The notes under the pieces are model-generated. The model was given only the letters and a program-made list of their open reading frames with translations. It was not told where the DNA came from and did not search any database. A program made the translations under genes and the position numbers. A stretch of 64,000 nucleotides of DNA from Isoetes taiwanensis (lineage: Eukaryota; Streptophyta; Lycopodiopsida; Isoetales; Isoetaceae), in assembly GCA_021234155.1 (NCBI GenBank), contig JAJEKV010000057.1, forward strand, positions 1,290,300-1,354,299, given 5' to 3'. This document shows positions 1 through 11,845 of this stretch, piece by piece (the first letter of the stretch is position 1; every line of letters starts with the position of its first letter).

Positions 1-436
1 AATCCACATTTGAATTTTAATGAGCTAGTCTCATATAGACCCTTAGTCCCTATTTTATTATCGATTATCAACTACGTTGTTTTCATGTTACCGAGCCAAA
101 TTTTCATCCACGAGAATGTCTGGCTATTAGAAAAATGTCACTCCAAACATCTTCTGCTTCAAAGGGTTAAGTTGTACTCATCATGCAACAAGCTAAACAA
201 CCAGCTTGATCTTAGTATTTAATAGACACAACAAAAGTGTGTGCGACTAGATGGGCAAATCAACAATGACACATTAATATTCCTGCTCAACAATAGAATT
301 GCAACTTGCCAACAAATTAAAAAATCCAGTCCCAAAACATATAATTGATTCTTAACCAGAATCAAGCCCAAATTAGCCCATTGCCATAATAGCTTGACCA
401 TCCTTTAGAAGTAGAGAAAGAGTTATACTAACTTTA
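1..436. other. Flank of Ty3-1, no gene seen
   Basis: AT-rich sequence to the left of the first retrotransposon. The short open frames on both strands have no recognisable motif. Its last bases give the left copy of the Ty3-1 target duplication (CATTG, 437-441). Confidence 0.6.
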
Positions 437-595
437 CATTGTGTTACAGGTGCTCCCAAGGGCATAGCCGGAATCGGGCCCTTGATGTACGTCCATGAGC
501 ATGGGGGTACTATTGCTCGCGATTGCCGGGCAGTTGTGATTTAATGGGCCGTGTTGACTGTAATCAGTCTACGGTGACGGGATGCGGGGTAAATG

Positions 596-3286
596 AATAT
601 GTAGCATAATAACAGGGGGTTTTCTTTGGGTTTTTTATACGCTTTTCATTAAGGTTTTCCTATGATTTGAATGATGTATTCACGTGCATGTACTAAACAG
701 TATTTCTAGAGCGCACCCCATTTTTAGCCATTGATTTTAAAGAAGAGGGGAAATCGTGTGGTTATGGGTGTTTTAGTGTTTGCATGTTTTTTTTAGTGAC
801 TTGGCATATTAGGTTTTCAATATTGGTTTCCATACTAGGGATTCCACGATTAGGTTAGGGTTCCGGATTTGCTAGCAGGCAACAAGCAAAGGATTCCATA
901 CAAAGGATTCCACGATTAGGTTAGGGTTCCGGATTTGCTAGCAGGCAGCAGGCCAGAAACAGGCGATCCACAAGCAAGAACCAGTCCATGCCATATTCTA
1001 CCACTGCCCAACCTTCTGCCTGTGCCAGCATATCCAACCTTATGCCTGCTCTTCTATTTACATAAAAAAATTGAGTCAGCGTGAAGATTTTGTGGATTCT
1101 AAGCGTGGGATTTTGTGGGCTGTAGATGGATGCCCTAAGCCTTCTTCTCATGGTTGTGTTGGCTGTGCAAATCCGGACAGCTTTGTTGGCAGGCTGGCTT
1201 CCTTTATCTCCAGAGAAAAGCTGGTACAAATCAGGCACAGGTATTGTTTAGGAATGCGCCGTTTCTTTGTTTGAATGCATCTAGCTATAGCTATACGTTT
1301 ATGCAGGATGATGCTGTTTGCGTCCTGTTTATGATTTATGATGGAGCCACATCTCCGAAAGTATGTCTACACTTGTGAAGGCACCCATTTCGAGCAAGTA
1401 AGTAATTATGATAGCTTGCTAAGGAGTTCGCCCTTGTGGATAGGCTTGTTCTCATTTGCTGCAATGCTGCAGTGTTGCTGAATAGAATTGTATCTGGTGT
1501 TGCTCCCGTAGCAGATGCCAGCAGATTTGCTTTAACTTTGCTTCTATCCATTTATTATTATCTTTTTTCATATGCACGTTTTTGCACTTTCCTTATCATA
1601 TTTTAGTGCATCTCAAAGTCCTTCCAACTGTTTAACGCACAAACCAAACAATTACTTCCTTCTTAGAAATGCTATGTGTATGAGAATTGCATTCGGATAT
1701 TCAATCTTATAATACTTAACTCTGGGACTTATTTGCAGTGCACAATCACGAGCAGATGTCCTGGTGCTTTTTTTAAGTGCTACAGTGGTTATGACAGGAC
1801 TTGTTTGGAGGTCCATCAAGCCAAAAGAGTTTGCAGCTGTGAGCATGCTGTTGCCTTTGTGCATGTGTAAAGACCATGTGTTCTTTGAATGACATTGTGT
1901 GGCAGGCAGGTCAGCCTTGACGGCATAGAATGCTTCAATCAGATTGGAAGCAAATCTTTCATCTTATGCTAAACAGGAATTGTCTTGGTATAATATACCA
2001 TTACCTCATTTATGGTAAAGATGCCTCCTTATTTTGATGCCCCTTGATCTTTTAGAATAAGCTGAGTCCTCATAAAAATTCTTGGGCCATGGTATTCAGA
2101 ACCTTCAAGACCCATGATAACTCAGCTTTGGTGCATCTCTTCTAACTGCTATACAAGTATAGAAAGGGGGTGCTAGATTATGATTACCCTATAATTTTCT
2201 GAAATCCTTGCAGCCAATCTCTCAGGCCAAGCCCGGATTTTTCCATTCTTAGATTCCTGATTTTCACACAAACATATAGAGCATTTATGAATTGACTAAA
2301 GCTAGTAGGTTTATTTCATTTGCTTTGTTAAATTCTCAAATCCATTTCATTCAAATCAATGGTTGACTATTGTTTTCTATTTGTGCGGTTAGCAACAGCT
2401 TGAAGTCACCATTTAGGGACAAAAGCATTATTATTGGGGAGGAGATATTTTTCACTGAGAAAACCCATCACTCAATAATGTCACTTTGTGTCAAGCTTGT
2501 GAAGAGATGGTTTTCAAGTGTGTATTTTCGAATTGGACCTAATTTAATTCTTACATTTGGGCCTCATAAAGTTGCTCCTTCTTTTTTCCATTTGAAGTTG
2601 CTCTTTCTTTTTGGTTCTTCATAATTCAAGATGGCTTCTGTTTGTAGACAATACAAACAATGGTGCGTGTTTGTTTCCATTGTTAGAATATGGTGGCCTC
2701 ATGTCATCAAGTAGATTGCCTTTCTTCATAAATCTATATTTTTATTCTTCAGATTATTGGAAACATATGAATGGTGGCATGAATGCTGCATTGCATTTAA
2801 CATGATTCTTGTGTTGCAAGATTGAGATTACTTCTTCTACTGACATTAGGCATGCATATTTGTTTAATGGGTCTTGGAGTAACCCAGGTTTTATTCTTGG
2901 AGGCCTTCAGCGCTTACATAACCATTATATATCCTAATAATTGTTATATGATTTGTTTTGTCATACTATTATTATGATCATCATAGTTAAATATGTGTTA
3001 TGCTTGTTTTTTTACCAAGCTTCTTAGTAATTAAGTCTACATGCATATATGCCATCCTTAGTACCCGAAGGCCTTTATTAGGGCCCGAAGGGCCCAAATT
3101 TTTTTTTAATATAACAACCAACACATCACTATTATTAACATTAATTAACACAGACCATTGCATCCAACACATTTAAATTAAAATCCCCCTGAAACCCCCA
3201 TTGGTTTGGGTGCATATTCACACGGGGGGTTACGTAGGGCAGCGAGAGCCCCTAAAAACATATAATACATGTACAGATATTAGATA
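596..3286. mobile_element. Unidentified 2.7-kb insertion inside the Ty3-1 5' LTR
   Basis: This block is absent from the 3' LTR. I see no LTR, terminal inverted repeat or poly(A) end that identifies it. It contains a direct repeat (about 840-948, period 66) and a run of short open frames around 1070-1870. One of these, near 1676-1870, has several Cys residues and ends in a C-x-C-E-H-A-V pattern that loosely recalls a SWIM or plant transposase zinc finger, but not strongly enough to call. It may be a fragment of a host gene or transposon carried into the LTR. Confidence 0.6.
840..948. repeat. Tandem direct repeat, period 66
   Basis: A block of about 42 bases beginning GGATTCCACGATTAGG and ending GCTAGCAGGCA occurs at about 839-882 and again at 905-948. 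Confidence 0.85.
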
Positions 3287-4114
3287 TTAACATTAGATAT
3301 TAATGTTAATGTAAGTTGTATAGGGGGGCCAATGTTATTTAAATGTAAGATAAAAGGTTAGCTATGGTTTTTAATGTTATTAAAAATGGACACATCGCAT
3401 CGAAATATTGGATGGGTCTTCAAAACCTGATTTGTATCAGAGTAGCCAAGCGTGGAAGCAAGTCCGGCTGCCAGATCTCTAAGAGGAGCTATAGAGCCTG
3501 GATTCGGGTCCAGTAAAGGCCTTATCTGGCCGGTTTTGGGCATGCAAGACTGCCTGAGGAATCAAGACAGAGTTCTATAAAGCGTAGGGGACAGTTTCGA
3601 GCAAAGGAGAAAATCTGGAGCAGAAATAAGGAAACCGATTTCTGCTAGAATACTTAGTGAATTGATCTAAGAGTGGGGCCCTAAGCTCAGATTGGGATTC
3701 CGAGGTTGTGGGTGTGGCCCCAAGGCATTTGTTGCTGCTAGGAGCCGGATTGGGCTTGGAAGCCGATTCTGCTGTGATAGCTTTCCCGTTGATTCAAGAG
3801 ACAGCTTGATAAGCGATTCTGCTATCTGTATTGTCTGGTTGATTCAAGGATTGGCCCACAGGGCCGAAATAAGCAGCCTAAGGTTGGGATTAAGGCTCCA
3901 GCAGGGCAGATTGTTGCTGCCAGGACCGGATTGGACTTGACAGCTAGTGGACAATCTTCCAGGGAGGATTCTCTGGAAGAATCCGGATTGCTGTGAGAGC
4001 AGCAAACTATAAAGTCAGTGTGGGGGATCAGGGATCCAAGGTGTGGGCGGTACTGATCGGCGTGGCACACGCGGGCAGAGATTGTTCTTAGGAAAAAATT
4101 TTGCGTCGTAACAG

Positions 4115-4126
4115 TGGTATCAGAGC
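4115..4126 (+). promoter_or_regulatory. Ty3-1 primer-binding site
   Basis: TGGTATCAGAGC lies two bases after the end of the 5' LTR. It is the classic plant complement of the 3' end of initiator-methionine tRNA. Confidence 0.95.
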
Positions 4127-4133
4127 TGTGGCT

Positions 4134-4850
4134 ATGAATCTAGTTTTCTGGGAAAATCTAGACTTGATGGCGGAAATGGATGAGAAAAGTTCTGTCTTCC
4201 AAACCACTTGGGAAGTGGAGAAGCGTGAACTTGAGAGCGTTTCAGTCCAAGAGCTGGCTGAAAACTTAGCATATCTTCAAGGGAAGATGGCGTCCATTGA
4301 ACAAGAAATCAATAAACTAGTTACTAAGCAATGCAGTTTAATTGCTGAAGTACTTGAAGAAGATACCAAGGGTATTTCTTCACAAGTCCCTTCTCAGGGA
4401 AGTTTTGACTGCTCGAATGAACTTATGGCTTATCGTCAGTTGCATAGTTTGCAACAAACTGGGGAATTAAGAACCTATGAGCAAGAGCTTCGGAAGCTGC
4501 TTGCAATTGTTCAGCCTCTAGATGATGAAAGTCAGGTTTTTTATTTTATGCGTGGCATAAATGACACTGCACTTAAAATGAAGCTTAAGAGGCTGCATCC
4601 AAGGGATTTGGATACAACAGTATTCTATGCTTGCATAAGAAGTCAACCAAGCAGAAGGTTTAGCCTAAAAGACGAAGAACAACCAGGTTGTTCGAGTAGT
4701 TTTAATGGGCACCATTCCAGTTCTCAACCAAGACGGGAAGTTTTGGGTGGCTCTAAGGCACAGGATGGTATTAACGAGGTTAATACAGATAAACCTTGTT
4801 TGGGTTGTGGAAAAAGAGGACATGATGTATGGAATTGTCCTAACATTTAA
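4134..4850 (+). CDS. gag: Ty3-1 gag (short)
   Basis: A 238-codon frame begins at the first ATG after the primer-binding site. Gag is the structural protein that packages the retrotransposon RNA. Residues from about 100 to 165 look like the C-terminal half of the retrotransposon gag domain (YEQELRKLLAIV followed by FMRGINDTALKMKL). Near the C terminus there is a zinc knuckle, CLGCGKRGHDVWNC (C-x2-C-x4-H-x4-C). At about 240 residues it is shorter than the usual 350-500 residue gypsy gag, so an internal deletion is likely. The N-terminal half is acidic and probably coiled-coil. Confidence 0.8.
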   Translation: MNLVFWENLDLMAEMDEKSSVFQTTWEVEKRELESVSVQELAENLAYLQGKMASIEQEINKLVTKQCSLIAEVLEEDTKGISSQVPSQGSFDCSNELMAYRQLHSLQQTGELRTYEQELRKLLAIVQPLDDESQVFYFMRGINDTALKMKLKRLHPRDLDTTVFYACIRSQPSRRFSLKDEEQPGCSSSFNGHHSSSQPRREVLGGSKAQDGINEVNTDKPCLGCGKRGHDVWNCPNI

Positions 4851-5343
4851 TCAAGTTACCTTAGGGGCTTGATTGGGAACTATAGTAAAGTTCTCGAGAA
4901 GGAAAAACTAATAGCAAAATTGACTTTGTTACTTAGATAAATTCCTTTTATTACTTGTAGGCGCGAGTGATGGACAGTTAGAAAACTGTTGGATGTAAGT
5001 ATCAGAATTAGTTCAAGGAACTATAGTAAGGTATGTTTTTTTTTATATATATCTCAAGTTTAAGGTTTTAATGCAATAGGTGCAATTATAATTTGGGTAA
5101 GTATATTTTGGTAATATACAAAACTTACAAGATGGGAAAGATATTGGAATATCTTGACATCTTATAACTAATCCTAGTACGCACCTAGTTAGGGTCGTAT
5201 GAAAAAGGATTAAAACCATAGGAATTTTGGCTAAGCGACGGGGTCGACTTAGTGGACCAATTTTTTATGAAGAAATAGATAATGCTATTTAATGGAAAAG
5301 TTGCATGTTCGACTTTTCTAGGTAAATGTAGCGAAGACTCCCA
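4851..5343 (+). other. Ty3-1 gag-pol junction, degraded
   Basis: This interval should hold the protease region between gag and RT. No DSG/DTG protease motif is readable in any frame, and the sequence is AT-rich and full of stops. Confidence 0.5.
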
Positions 5344-5750
5344 ATGAATAGGAATTGGTCAAGATCAAGGAATAATTCCAAGTCATGTAAACCTTTAAGG
5401 TTTAAGCCATGGAATTGCCTCGAGCAATTTAAGGGCACTTGGCTCATTCTTAGGAGTCTTACAAGTCTATGTGTGGAAAAGAATGCAATTGAGAATTGCA
5501 TGTTTCTTGATGGATATCATGCCGATGATGACATGGTTAAGTCTTGTAATTCTGTGGATATATACATTGAACTGGGTTCAGATGTAAATCAAGAATTACA
5601 AAATCTTTTGGAAAGATTTAAAAACGTGTTCCCTCGCGCGGTGTTGAGCATAAAATTGTGCTTGAACCAGGGGTTAAACCAATGGTGCGTGCTCCATATT
5701 GTCTTAGTCCTCTAGAACTTGAAGAGGTTAAAAAGCAAGTGAGGGAATTC
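5344..5750 (+). pseudogene. pol: Ty3-1 pol, protease-RT linker and RT start, broken by Element A
   Basis: From about 5574 the translation gives a typical gypsy pre-RT sequence in two overlapping frames: NQELQNLLERFKNVFP, then HKIVLEPGVKPMVRAPY and LEEVKKQVREF. In intact elements this runs straight into the first RT motif. Here the frame stops at 5750 where Element A begins. It resumes at 17286 with [12 protein letters not shown]. At least one frameshift (about 5635) was already present. Confidence 0.8.
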
Positions 5751-5941
5751 TAGAATGGGGCTCGCATGAAACCAACAAACCGCAAAGCTAGGCTTCTCAT
5801 TCATCTCAGCAGATTTTCTACAATGGTGGATAGTGGGTAGCCGCACACATGCGAACTACCCATGAAAAATAAAGGGAATATCCAATTATATAATTTGGAC
5901 CCCATAATATACAATGCTAATAGATGTTTGGCTGGTGTACC

Positions 5942-6020
5942 TGCCGAAAGCTTATCACTGGGATTAAAAACCCCGCCCTTTCGGGTTTTCGAGGAAAACC
6001 CTAGTGATAAGCCTTCGGCA
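5942..6020. repeat. 79-nt hairpin with 21-nt arms
   Basis: TGCCGAAAGCTTATCACTGGG at 5942-5962 pairs with CCCTAGTGATAAGCCTTCGGCA at about 5999-6020 with one or two mismatches. The loop between them is about 37 nt and contains CCCGCCCTTTCGGG. It resembles a plant MIR precursor in size, but nothing shows it is processed. Confidence 0.7.
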
Positions 6021-6274
6021 AGGGGCTTGGACAAACGTAAGGCAGAGAAATCGCTCCCAAAACCCACGAATGGAGAAGTTGAAACAGATGCCGCTCGCCA
6101 ACCTGTACTTGCACATCACCAACACAAAAAAACGTGACAAAACAAACCTCCCAGAGTGGAGGGGCTGATCACGCGTGCCACGCGACAATAAAACAAAAAC
6201 CTCTTCAAATAGAGGGGCTGGTCACGCATGCCAGGCGACAAATACAATAAACAAAGAAGGGGGGGAGGGTGGGT

Positions 6275-6838
6275 TCAAAGAAAAGAGAATAAGGTACTGC
6301 TGAGAGAGAAGAGGAAGCGCCGATGAGACGTTGATGCAGAACCGCGCCTAAAATAGCGAACTCCCAACCAGAAAGGGCATGCGCCACATGCATGCATGCA
6401 AGACATGCATGCTCGCCCCATTCTAGAATGGCGATCCGATCTCTCGGATCAATGGGATTCTAGAATGGAGCTCGCATGAAACCAACAAACCGCCCGAATA
6501 CCAAAGGACTTCCTTAACAAAACTGGGATCGAGGATGAAGGTCACAGGATGAAGACTAAAGAAGAGCCAAGGCCGAGAAAGGACATGCCACAGCATGAAA
6601 GAAACGCCAAATTGGCCAAACCAAGCAGGGAGAAGCCCCTCCCCTGCCTGGAATCAAAGAAAAGAGAATAAGATACTGCTGAGAGAGAAGAGGAAGCGCC
6701 GATGAGACGTTGATGCAGAACCGCGCCTAAAATAGCGAACTCCCAACCAGAAAGAGCATGTGCCACATGCATGCATGCAAGACATGCATGCTCGCCCCAT
6801 TCTAGAATGGCGATCCGATGTCTCGGATCAATGGGATT
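6275..6838. repeat. Two direct copies of a 180-bp repeat
   Basis: About 6275-6462 and 6656-6838 are near-identical, running from AAAGAAAAGAGAATAAG through GAGGAAGCGCCGATGAGACG to CTCGGATCAATGGGATT. Each copy contains the 14-bp palindrome CCATTCTAGAATGG and a small stem GATCCGA-N4-TCGGATC. The phrase TAGAATGGRGCTCGCATGAAACC occurs both at 5751, the left edge of Element A, and at 6463. The left kilobase is therefore a tandem arrangement of two related units. Confidence 0.8.
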
Positions 6839-7368
6839 GTTAAGCAAAGGTTTTGTACGACCAAGTAAATCACCTTTTAAGCAAAGTTTCATTAAAGTTG
6901 GAAATTTCGTGATTCCATTTTCGCTCGAAATGAAATTGTTCGTTGTTTTTTCACACATTCAGCAATCAAATCTGCGCTATTTACTTAAAAATGCACAAGG
7001 ATTAGCCTGAAAACCGCTCTATTTGACACGAAATGGGGCGGAAATCGACGGGCGAAACAACCTGGTTGCGCCATTTGAGTAAAAATTGTGGAAAAAAAGC
7101 AATAAAGTCGCTGCATTTGAAGTGAATCATAAGGACAATACACGGGAAAAAGCAAACAAATAGCACGGCCGGCCATGATGCTGTTTGCAATATATTCATA
7201 TTGCAAATGGCATTTCTTGCGCTTATTTGCTTTACAAGTAAGATATACAAAAGGGGCAAATACATTAAGATCGTATGTGTCATCAGTATTCAAAAGATTA
7301 ATCAGTACAGTAATCATCAATACCATAGAGGTAAATCTTATATACAAGTATGATATGCAAATCCGTTT

Positions 7369-10016
7369 TCAATATTCATCACCAAAAACTTTATCATCTG
7401 CTTTATCAATATCATCCGGGTTAATCTTATTTCGGTCAATCTGCGAATCTGTGTCTTGCACCACTTGTTCCCCGGATCCTGTGGCCTCTCCTCCACCACC
7501 ATGTGATGTCTCTCCTCCACCACCATGTGATGTCTCTCCTGGAGTAGGTCCAGTGAGTGCCAAAACCTTACGAGAGTCCATGGCTGCTGGATCAAGCAAG
7601 GGATTAATGACGTTGTCAATTCTTCCAAGAATCCCTAGCATACATTGGATCTTTTTTCCATCATGCTCATAGGCCACACTACTCCTTTTTAACTGCAATG
7701 ATGCCCTAGTAAAAGCCCCACCAGAAAAAAAGTCCAGAACAAAGTTACCTGGAGGGCAGAGCTTATCGACAAGGTATGCTGTTGTAGCAGGACCAACCTG
7801 CTTGTGAACCAAGTATTCCCCTTCCATACCTTGCCAACTGTATTTGAACCTGTCCCTCAGGAGCTTGTTAGCCAGATTCTCTGGCTCGGCACCAACTGCA
7901 TCTTTATGGGTCTTAGGAACTTCAGGTGCTTTCCGGGGATGTTCACCATAAAACCTGAGATCCAGGTGTTCATCAGGCTGTGCTTGGGCTGAGATCCTGG
8001 TGGCTAGAACCACAGCTGTTGGCTCTTTTATGCCACCACCTGGTGTCCACCCACTTTCCTCTTCGTACATGCCTAAGTAAACTCTAGATCTGGATTCTAG
8101 TCTCCCCAGGGCAGTGCAGAAGAGACTCGTATGTTCCGGCTTAGCAAAACATATTACCCAGTATGTTTCAACATCTGTCATCTTAGAAGTAGCATCAAAG
8201 AATTTGGCCAGAGTGGCGGGATCCCAAATCGGAGTAATTTGCCTCGCATCCAAACAGATCATGCTGGCAGGCAACACGATCCGATCCTGGACAATCCCAC
8301 CACTAGAAACGCACTCCACAAAAAATCTTTTGAACTCGTCCTCGGCCTCAGGCTTTAGAATCTTACGGATGGATCTGCCTAATGAGAAGGGCACATTACC
8401 ATGGACGCCCTCTTTCAGTATTCCGTCTGAGACCCACTTATTATGCACCACACCCCAAGATAGGAGGGTTGAGTCTGGGAATCCGTCGGACACCTTTCTC
8501 AAGTCCTCGAACTTTCTGTACTTGATTCCAAGTTCATCATGGATGTTAGTTGAGAATCTCCTTCTTCATGTAGGCAAGAATCCTCAAGTTCTGTGCTCTC
8601 GTCTTGAAACAATTATCACCCTTATAATCCGATGTGACCTTAACATAAATGTCCCCTCTGATGGCTTCTTGGAGGACAGTTCTGCAATCTTCATAATCTA
8701 GGCCTCTCATGCATCTGAGGTAGTTCTCGCTAAAATAATCCTTATCCTTTGCCCAATTGACTGCTATTTGTTGGCCCTTGTTATCTTTTCGGCTCCCCTT
8801 TTTCCATTTATTCCACATTTGGCGAAAGAGAGCGTAAATGTCGTCTGGCATGAAAACGAACCTGTTGACATCCTTGGCATGCTTTCCCCTGAGAATCTTG
8901 TCAACCATTTCAAGGTAATGCTGAAAGGCAAACCAACTATATGTTAGAGCTTGAATGCAGCAAAGCAGTGTCAAATGGCGCCACTGCGCCATTTGAGGTC
9001 AAATGGCGCAGTGGTGCCATTTGGCTCATACGATGGTACATACCTTGTATTCGTCGCTTCTTGATTGGCCTTTTCCTGCTGGTGCTGGCTTGCCGCACTC
9101 CTGGTATTGCTTACGCAGGTGGTGTATTTGATCTGCGTAGGGTTCCTTAAACACTGTCCTGGCTACGATGTCATTGACATCCACACTGAGCTGAAGAAGG
9201 TCCAAGTCACTCAATGCTCGGAAAGAACTACGCACATTCTATAAGTGTAAATCTTCGAAGTTCTATTCGGCATCTTCTCGTCCCCAACCCGACACACGAA
9301 GCCGCGGGGAGGCGAGAATGGTTGCCATTGATAATGTAGAACCTCATACCGGCCAGTCGATTCTTGCGTCCGGGGTACTAGGCGCCGTTTATCACGGATC
9401 AAAGGGCACCACATCTGCCCGGCGTGAAGACCTGGATGGGGATCTTGACCAAATGACTTGCCGCAGTTTTCTAACATGTTCAAGATTTACAACTTCGTCT
9501 TTGTCATGTTAGGAGGTGCCTCTTCCATATCGGATGGATATTTTTCTTAGATATGTCACACCTAGAGGAAACATGTGGCCCGTCTTTCTTTGTATTTTTT
9601 TTAGTGTTTCTTCTGCCAGCTCCTCCTCGGCATCACGGTCCATCTTCAACTCCGAGGGCACCTCCAGACTTTCCATTTTCCTCTGCTTTCTGACCCTCAT
9701 CTCCTTTTTTGTTTCCCTCCTCCTTTTCTGCGGAATGCTTTCAGCCGTCGATGCAGTGCCTTTACCTCTCCGATGTGGGGAGGATTTAGTATCACTAATG
9801 GTTCTCTCTGAATCCTGCACCACTTCTTGACTTTGTGAGGAGGCAAAGTTCTCTCCTCTTGTCCCCCTTTGTGGGGTCGACCCCTTCCTCTAAGGGAATT
9901 GCCCTGACAATTTCCATGCACCATGGCCTTCCAGCCATGACCACGGTCTTCTCCGTCACAACGTTTTGGGCCTTGGACAACGAAGCTGCACAAGAAAACA
10001 ACAAATCAACAATCAA
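7369..10016 (-). pseudogene. DNA-methyltransferase-like gene of Element A (frameshifted)
   Basis: Coding blocks on the minus strand run from about 9990 down to 7369. First there is a basic, nuclear-type N-terminal region (about 9510-9990, with KRRRETKKEMRVRKQRK). A block at 9211-9483 follows, with GRYEVLHYQWQPF. Then comes 9044-9235, with PYADQIHHLRKQY, then intron 8921-9043 (GTATGT...TTTCAG), and then 8546-8920. The last block, 7369-8545, carries the enzyme-like domain. It follows the order of beta-class amino-methyltransferases. A degenerate DPPY-like region (PIWDPATLAKFF) precedes LCPPGNFVLDFFSGGAF, which resembles the SAM-binding FxGxG motif, and then VAYEHDGKKI. The C terminus is acidic with two GETSHGGGG repeats. 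The blocks change frame near 9235 and 8550, and the N-terminal frame is unclear, so this copy is probably dead. It is homologous to the gene at 45676-48545 but lacks its phosphatase domain. Confidence 0.7.
8971..9024. repeat. Two AAATGGCGC palindromes inside the intron
   Basis: AAATGGCGC-CACT-GCGCCATTT at 8973-8994 and AAATGGCGCA-GTGG-TGCCATTT at 9001-9022 are back-to-back hairpins. Both lie inside the 123-bp intron 8921-9043 of the methyltransferase-like gene. The two are also inverted copies of each other. Confidence 0.9.
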
Positions 10017-10029
10017 ATCATGAAACCCA

Positions 10030-10440
10030 AACCCAACCCACTACGCCATTTGCATGGAAATGGCGCCATCGCCATTTAGCCGAAATAAACATCGTCATTG
10101 CCGGCCGAGAAATGGCGCAGCGGCGCCATGCGCCATTTCGATCGGGCAAATGGCGCAGATAACGCCATTTTCGACACAAATGGGTTAGTTGGCGCCATTT
10201 CCATGCAAATGGCGTCCATCATTTCATTTCGACCGGCGAAGTGGGTATCTCGGCCCGACCAACAATCGAGTGAGTGTACAATTCTATTCCGCGTGTCGAG
10301 GCATTCTCGACGCCAGCGAAGTCGATAATAAGGCCTGTACTTTCTAGATTGTTGGCAAGTCGAGGGAGAGGCGACAAGCCGGTGGAGAAATGGCGATATT
10401 TATTTGCATGGAAATGGCGCAGTGGGCGCATTTACATTAC
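10030..10440. repeat. Cluster of AAATGGCGC/GCGCCATTT half-palindromes
   Basis: At least ten occurrences of AAATGGCG or its reverse complement CGCCATTT, mostly as inverted pairs, lie just upstream of the methyltransferase-like gene. A single copy also lies beyond its 3' end at about 7055. A further shorter palindromic phrase, ATTCTCGACG, appears near 10310. Confidence 0.85.
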
Positions 10441-11019
10441 ACTACATCGGGATCTAAACAAACTACAAAAGTAACACGCCCCAAAAAGATGGCGGTTACC
10501 ACAAAACCACAAAACTCACTATCCTAGACACTGGCTACATGAAACAAATATGGCCCCGCTTATTTCTTTTTCGTGACGGAACCACGAAACTAACTATCCT
10601 AGACCCCGGCTACATGAAACAAATGGCGGTCGCTTATTTCATATCCATGACCCCAAAAAGCCTAAAAACAAGCATTTAACTAACCGAACCCGGAGGCCAT
10701 CGTGATATGCATCAAGTGCGAGTGGAACGCATGGGGATCAGAGAAATTTACTCCACCCTTTTTCCTCGAGCTCCCGGATCAACAGCGCTACGGCGGCGCT
10801 TAGAGAGAGAAAAACACGGCGCTTAGAGAGAGAAAGCTAAGGCGCTAGAGAGAGAAGGCGGAAGGCGCTGGGTGCTGGGCGCTGGCGAAAGGCGCTGATA
10901 GCTGGCGGATGAAATGAAATGAAAGAAATGAAATGAGAGAAAATAAACCCGTCGAAATTAATGGCGCTGACAGATTTGGCCGCCACAAAATCGTCCCCAC
11001 CCAAACCCTTCCGCCCGTC
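10441..11019. other. Element A spacer, no gene seen
   Basis: A spacer with imperfect repeats: CACGAAACTAACTATCCTAGACCCCGGCTACATGAAACAAAT in two copies near 10510-10620 (the first diverged), and GGCGCTTAGAGAGAGAAA in three copies near 10797-10860. No coding pattern is visible. Confidence 0.6.
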
Positions 11020-11530
11020 CGTCACTTGAATTTTAAATTTTGAATTTGAATTTCCCGCCCGTCCGCCAATTGAATTCTAAAATTTGAATTCCCCGCCCGT
11101 CCGCGATTAGAATTTTAAAATTTGAATTCCCCGCCACTTTTCGCATATATTGTGTCAGTCCCTGTCTCAAAGTCGTTTATAAAATCTGCATGGTACGAGG
11201 ATATGGTAAATGTAAGGCGCTTTTCGTCCTCATTACTCGAGGTTGCAATTTTACGCTCCCCGTCCTCGCTTCAACATCCGCAGGTACTTGCGCCTTAGAG
11301 GACTTGGCCGCCAAGTCAGACGTCTATTCCGCCTTAGGCATTGGTTCAGCAGGCGCTTCTTTGGGCGCTATCTTCGTTAATGGCGCTTTTAGTTGGTTGC
11401 GGCGCTTCACTTGGTTAGCGGTAGCTTCTTCATTTCATAGCAGGCGCTTCTTCATTTCATAGCAGGCGCTTCACTTGGTTAGCAGGCGCTTCTTCATTTC
11501 ATAGCAGGCGCTTCACTTGGTTAGCAGGCG
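11020..11530. repeat. Two tandem repeat arrays
   Basis: At about 11025-11140 there are three units built on CCGCCCGTCCGC followed by ATTGAATTTTAAAATTTGAATT. At about 11385-11530 there are units alternating GGCGCTTCACTTGGTTAGCA and GGCGCTTCTTCATTTCATAGCA. Confidence 0.85.
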
Positions 11531-11689
11531 CCTACTTGATTCAAGGCTCTTCCCTTCTTTCAATGGCAGATTCTCGATCTACAATGATTCCAAGGTTAGT
11601 GACTGTTCTGTTTTAGTTTAACTGTCAGCAATTTCTCCTATAAGTGCAGAATAATGTTTCTACCCTGTAGTAATCTGTAGTAACCTGTA

Positions 11690-11800
11690 ACAATCCAGGA
11701 AATAATCTGTAGTGTGTTGTAATTTGCAGTAATCTGTAATCTTCAGTAATCTGTTGTATCTTGTAGTTATATGTAGTAATCTGCAGTAATCTGTACTGTT
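11690..11800. repeat. Degenerate GTAATCTGTA repeat
   Basis: Around nine imperfect copies of GTAATCTGTA or AGTAATCTG stand in a row. This is low-complexity sequence. Confidence 0.85.
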
Positions 11801-11845
11801 TAATCTGCTATCCTAAGTTTTCCTGTTTTGTTCCTAAGAAAGCCA

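Larger units (their letters stand above)
442..4113 (+). repeat. Ty3-1 5' LTR, split by an insertion
   Basis: Positions 442-595 and about 3287-4113 align with the 3' LTR (19859-20942). The junctions lie after GGGGTAAATGA on the left and before ATTAGATATTAATGTTA on the right. About 110 bases present in the 3' LTR (around 20010-20110) are missing here, so the insertion came with a deletion or replacement. The LTR ends CGTAACA just before the primer-binding site. Confidence 0.9.

Noticed and set aside
1676-1870. SWIM-type zinc-finger transposase fragment
   Set aside because: Cys and His spacing is not a convincing match, and no MULE or FAR1 domain flanks it.
4115-4126. Partial tRNA gene
   Set aside because: It is the complement of a tRNA 3' end used as a retrotransposon primer site, with no cloverleaf around it.
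6440-6466. Helitron 3' end (hairpin followed by CTAG)
   Set aside because: The stem plus CTAG fits by chance rules, but the next base is A rather than T, no TC 5' end or Rep/helicase gene is seen, and the second copy lacks CTAG.
10837-11025. Gene in the Element A spacer
   Set aside because: The frame is made of GGCGCT and GAGAGAGAAA repeats and has no coding character.
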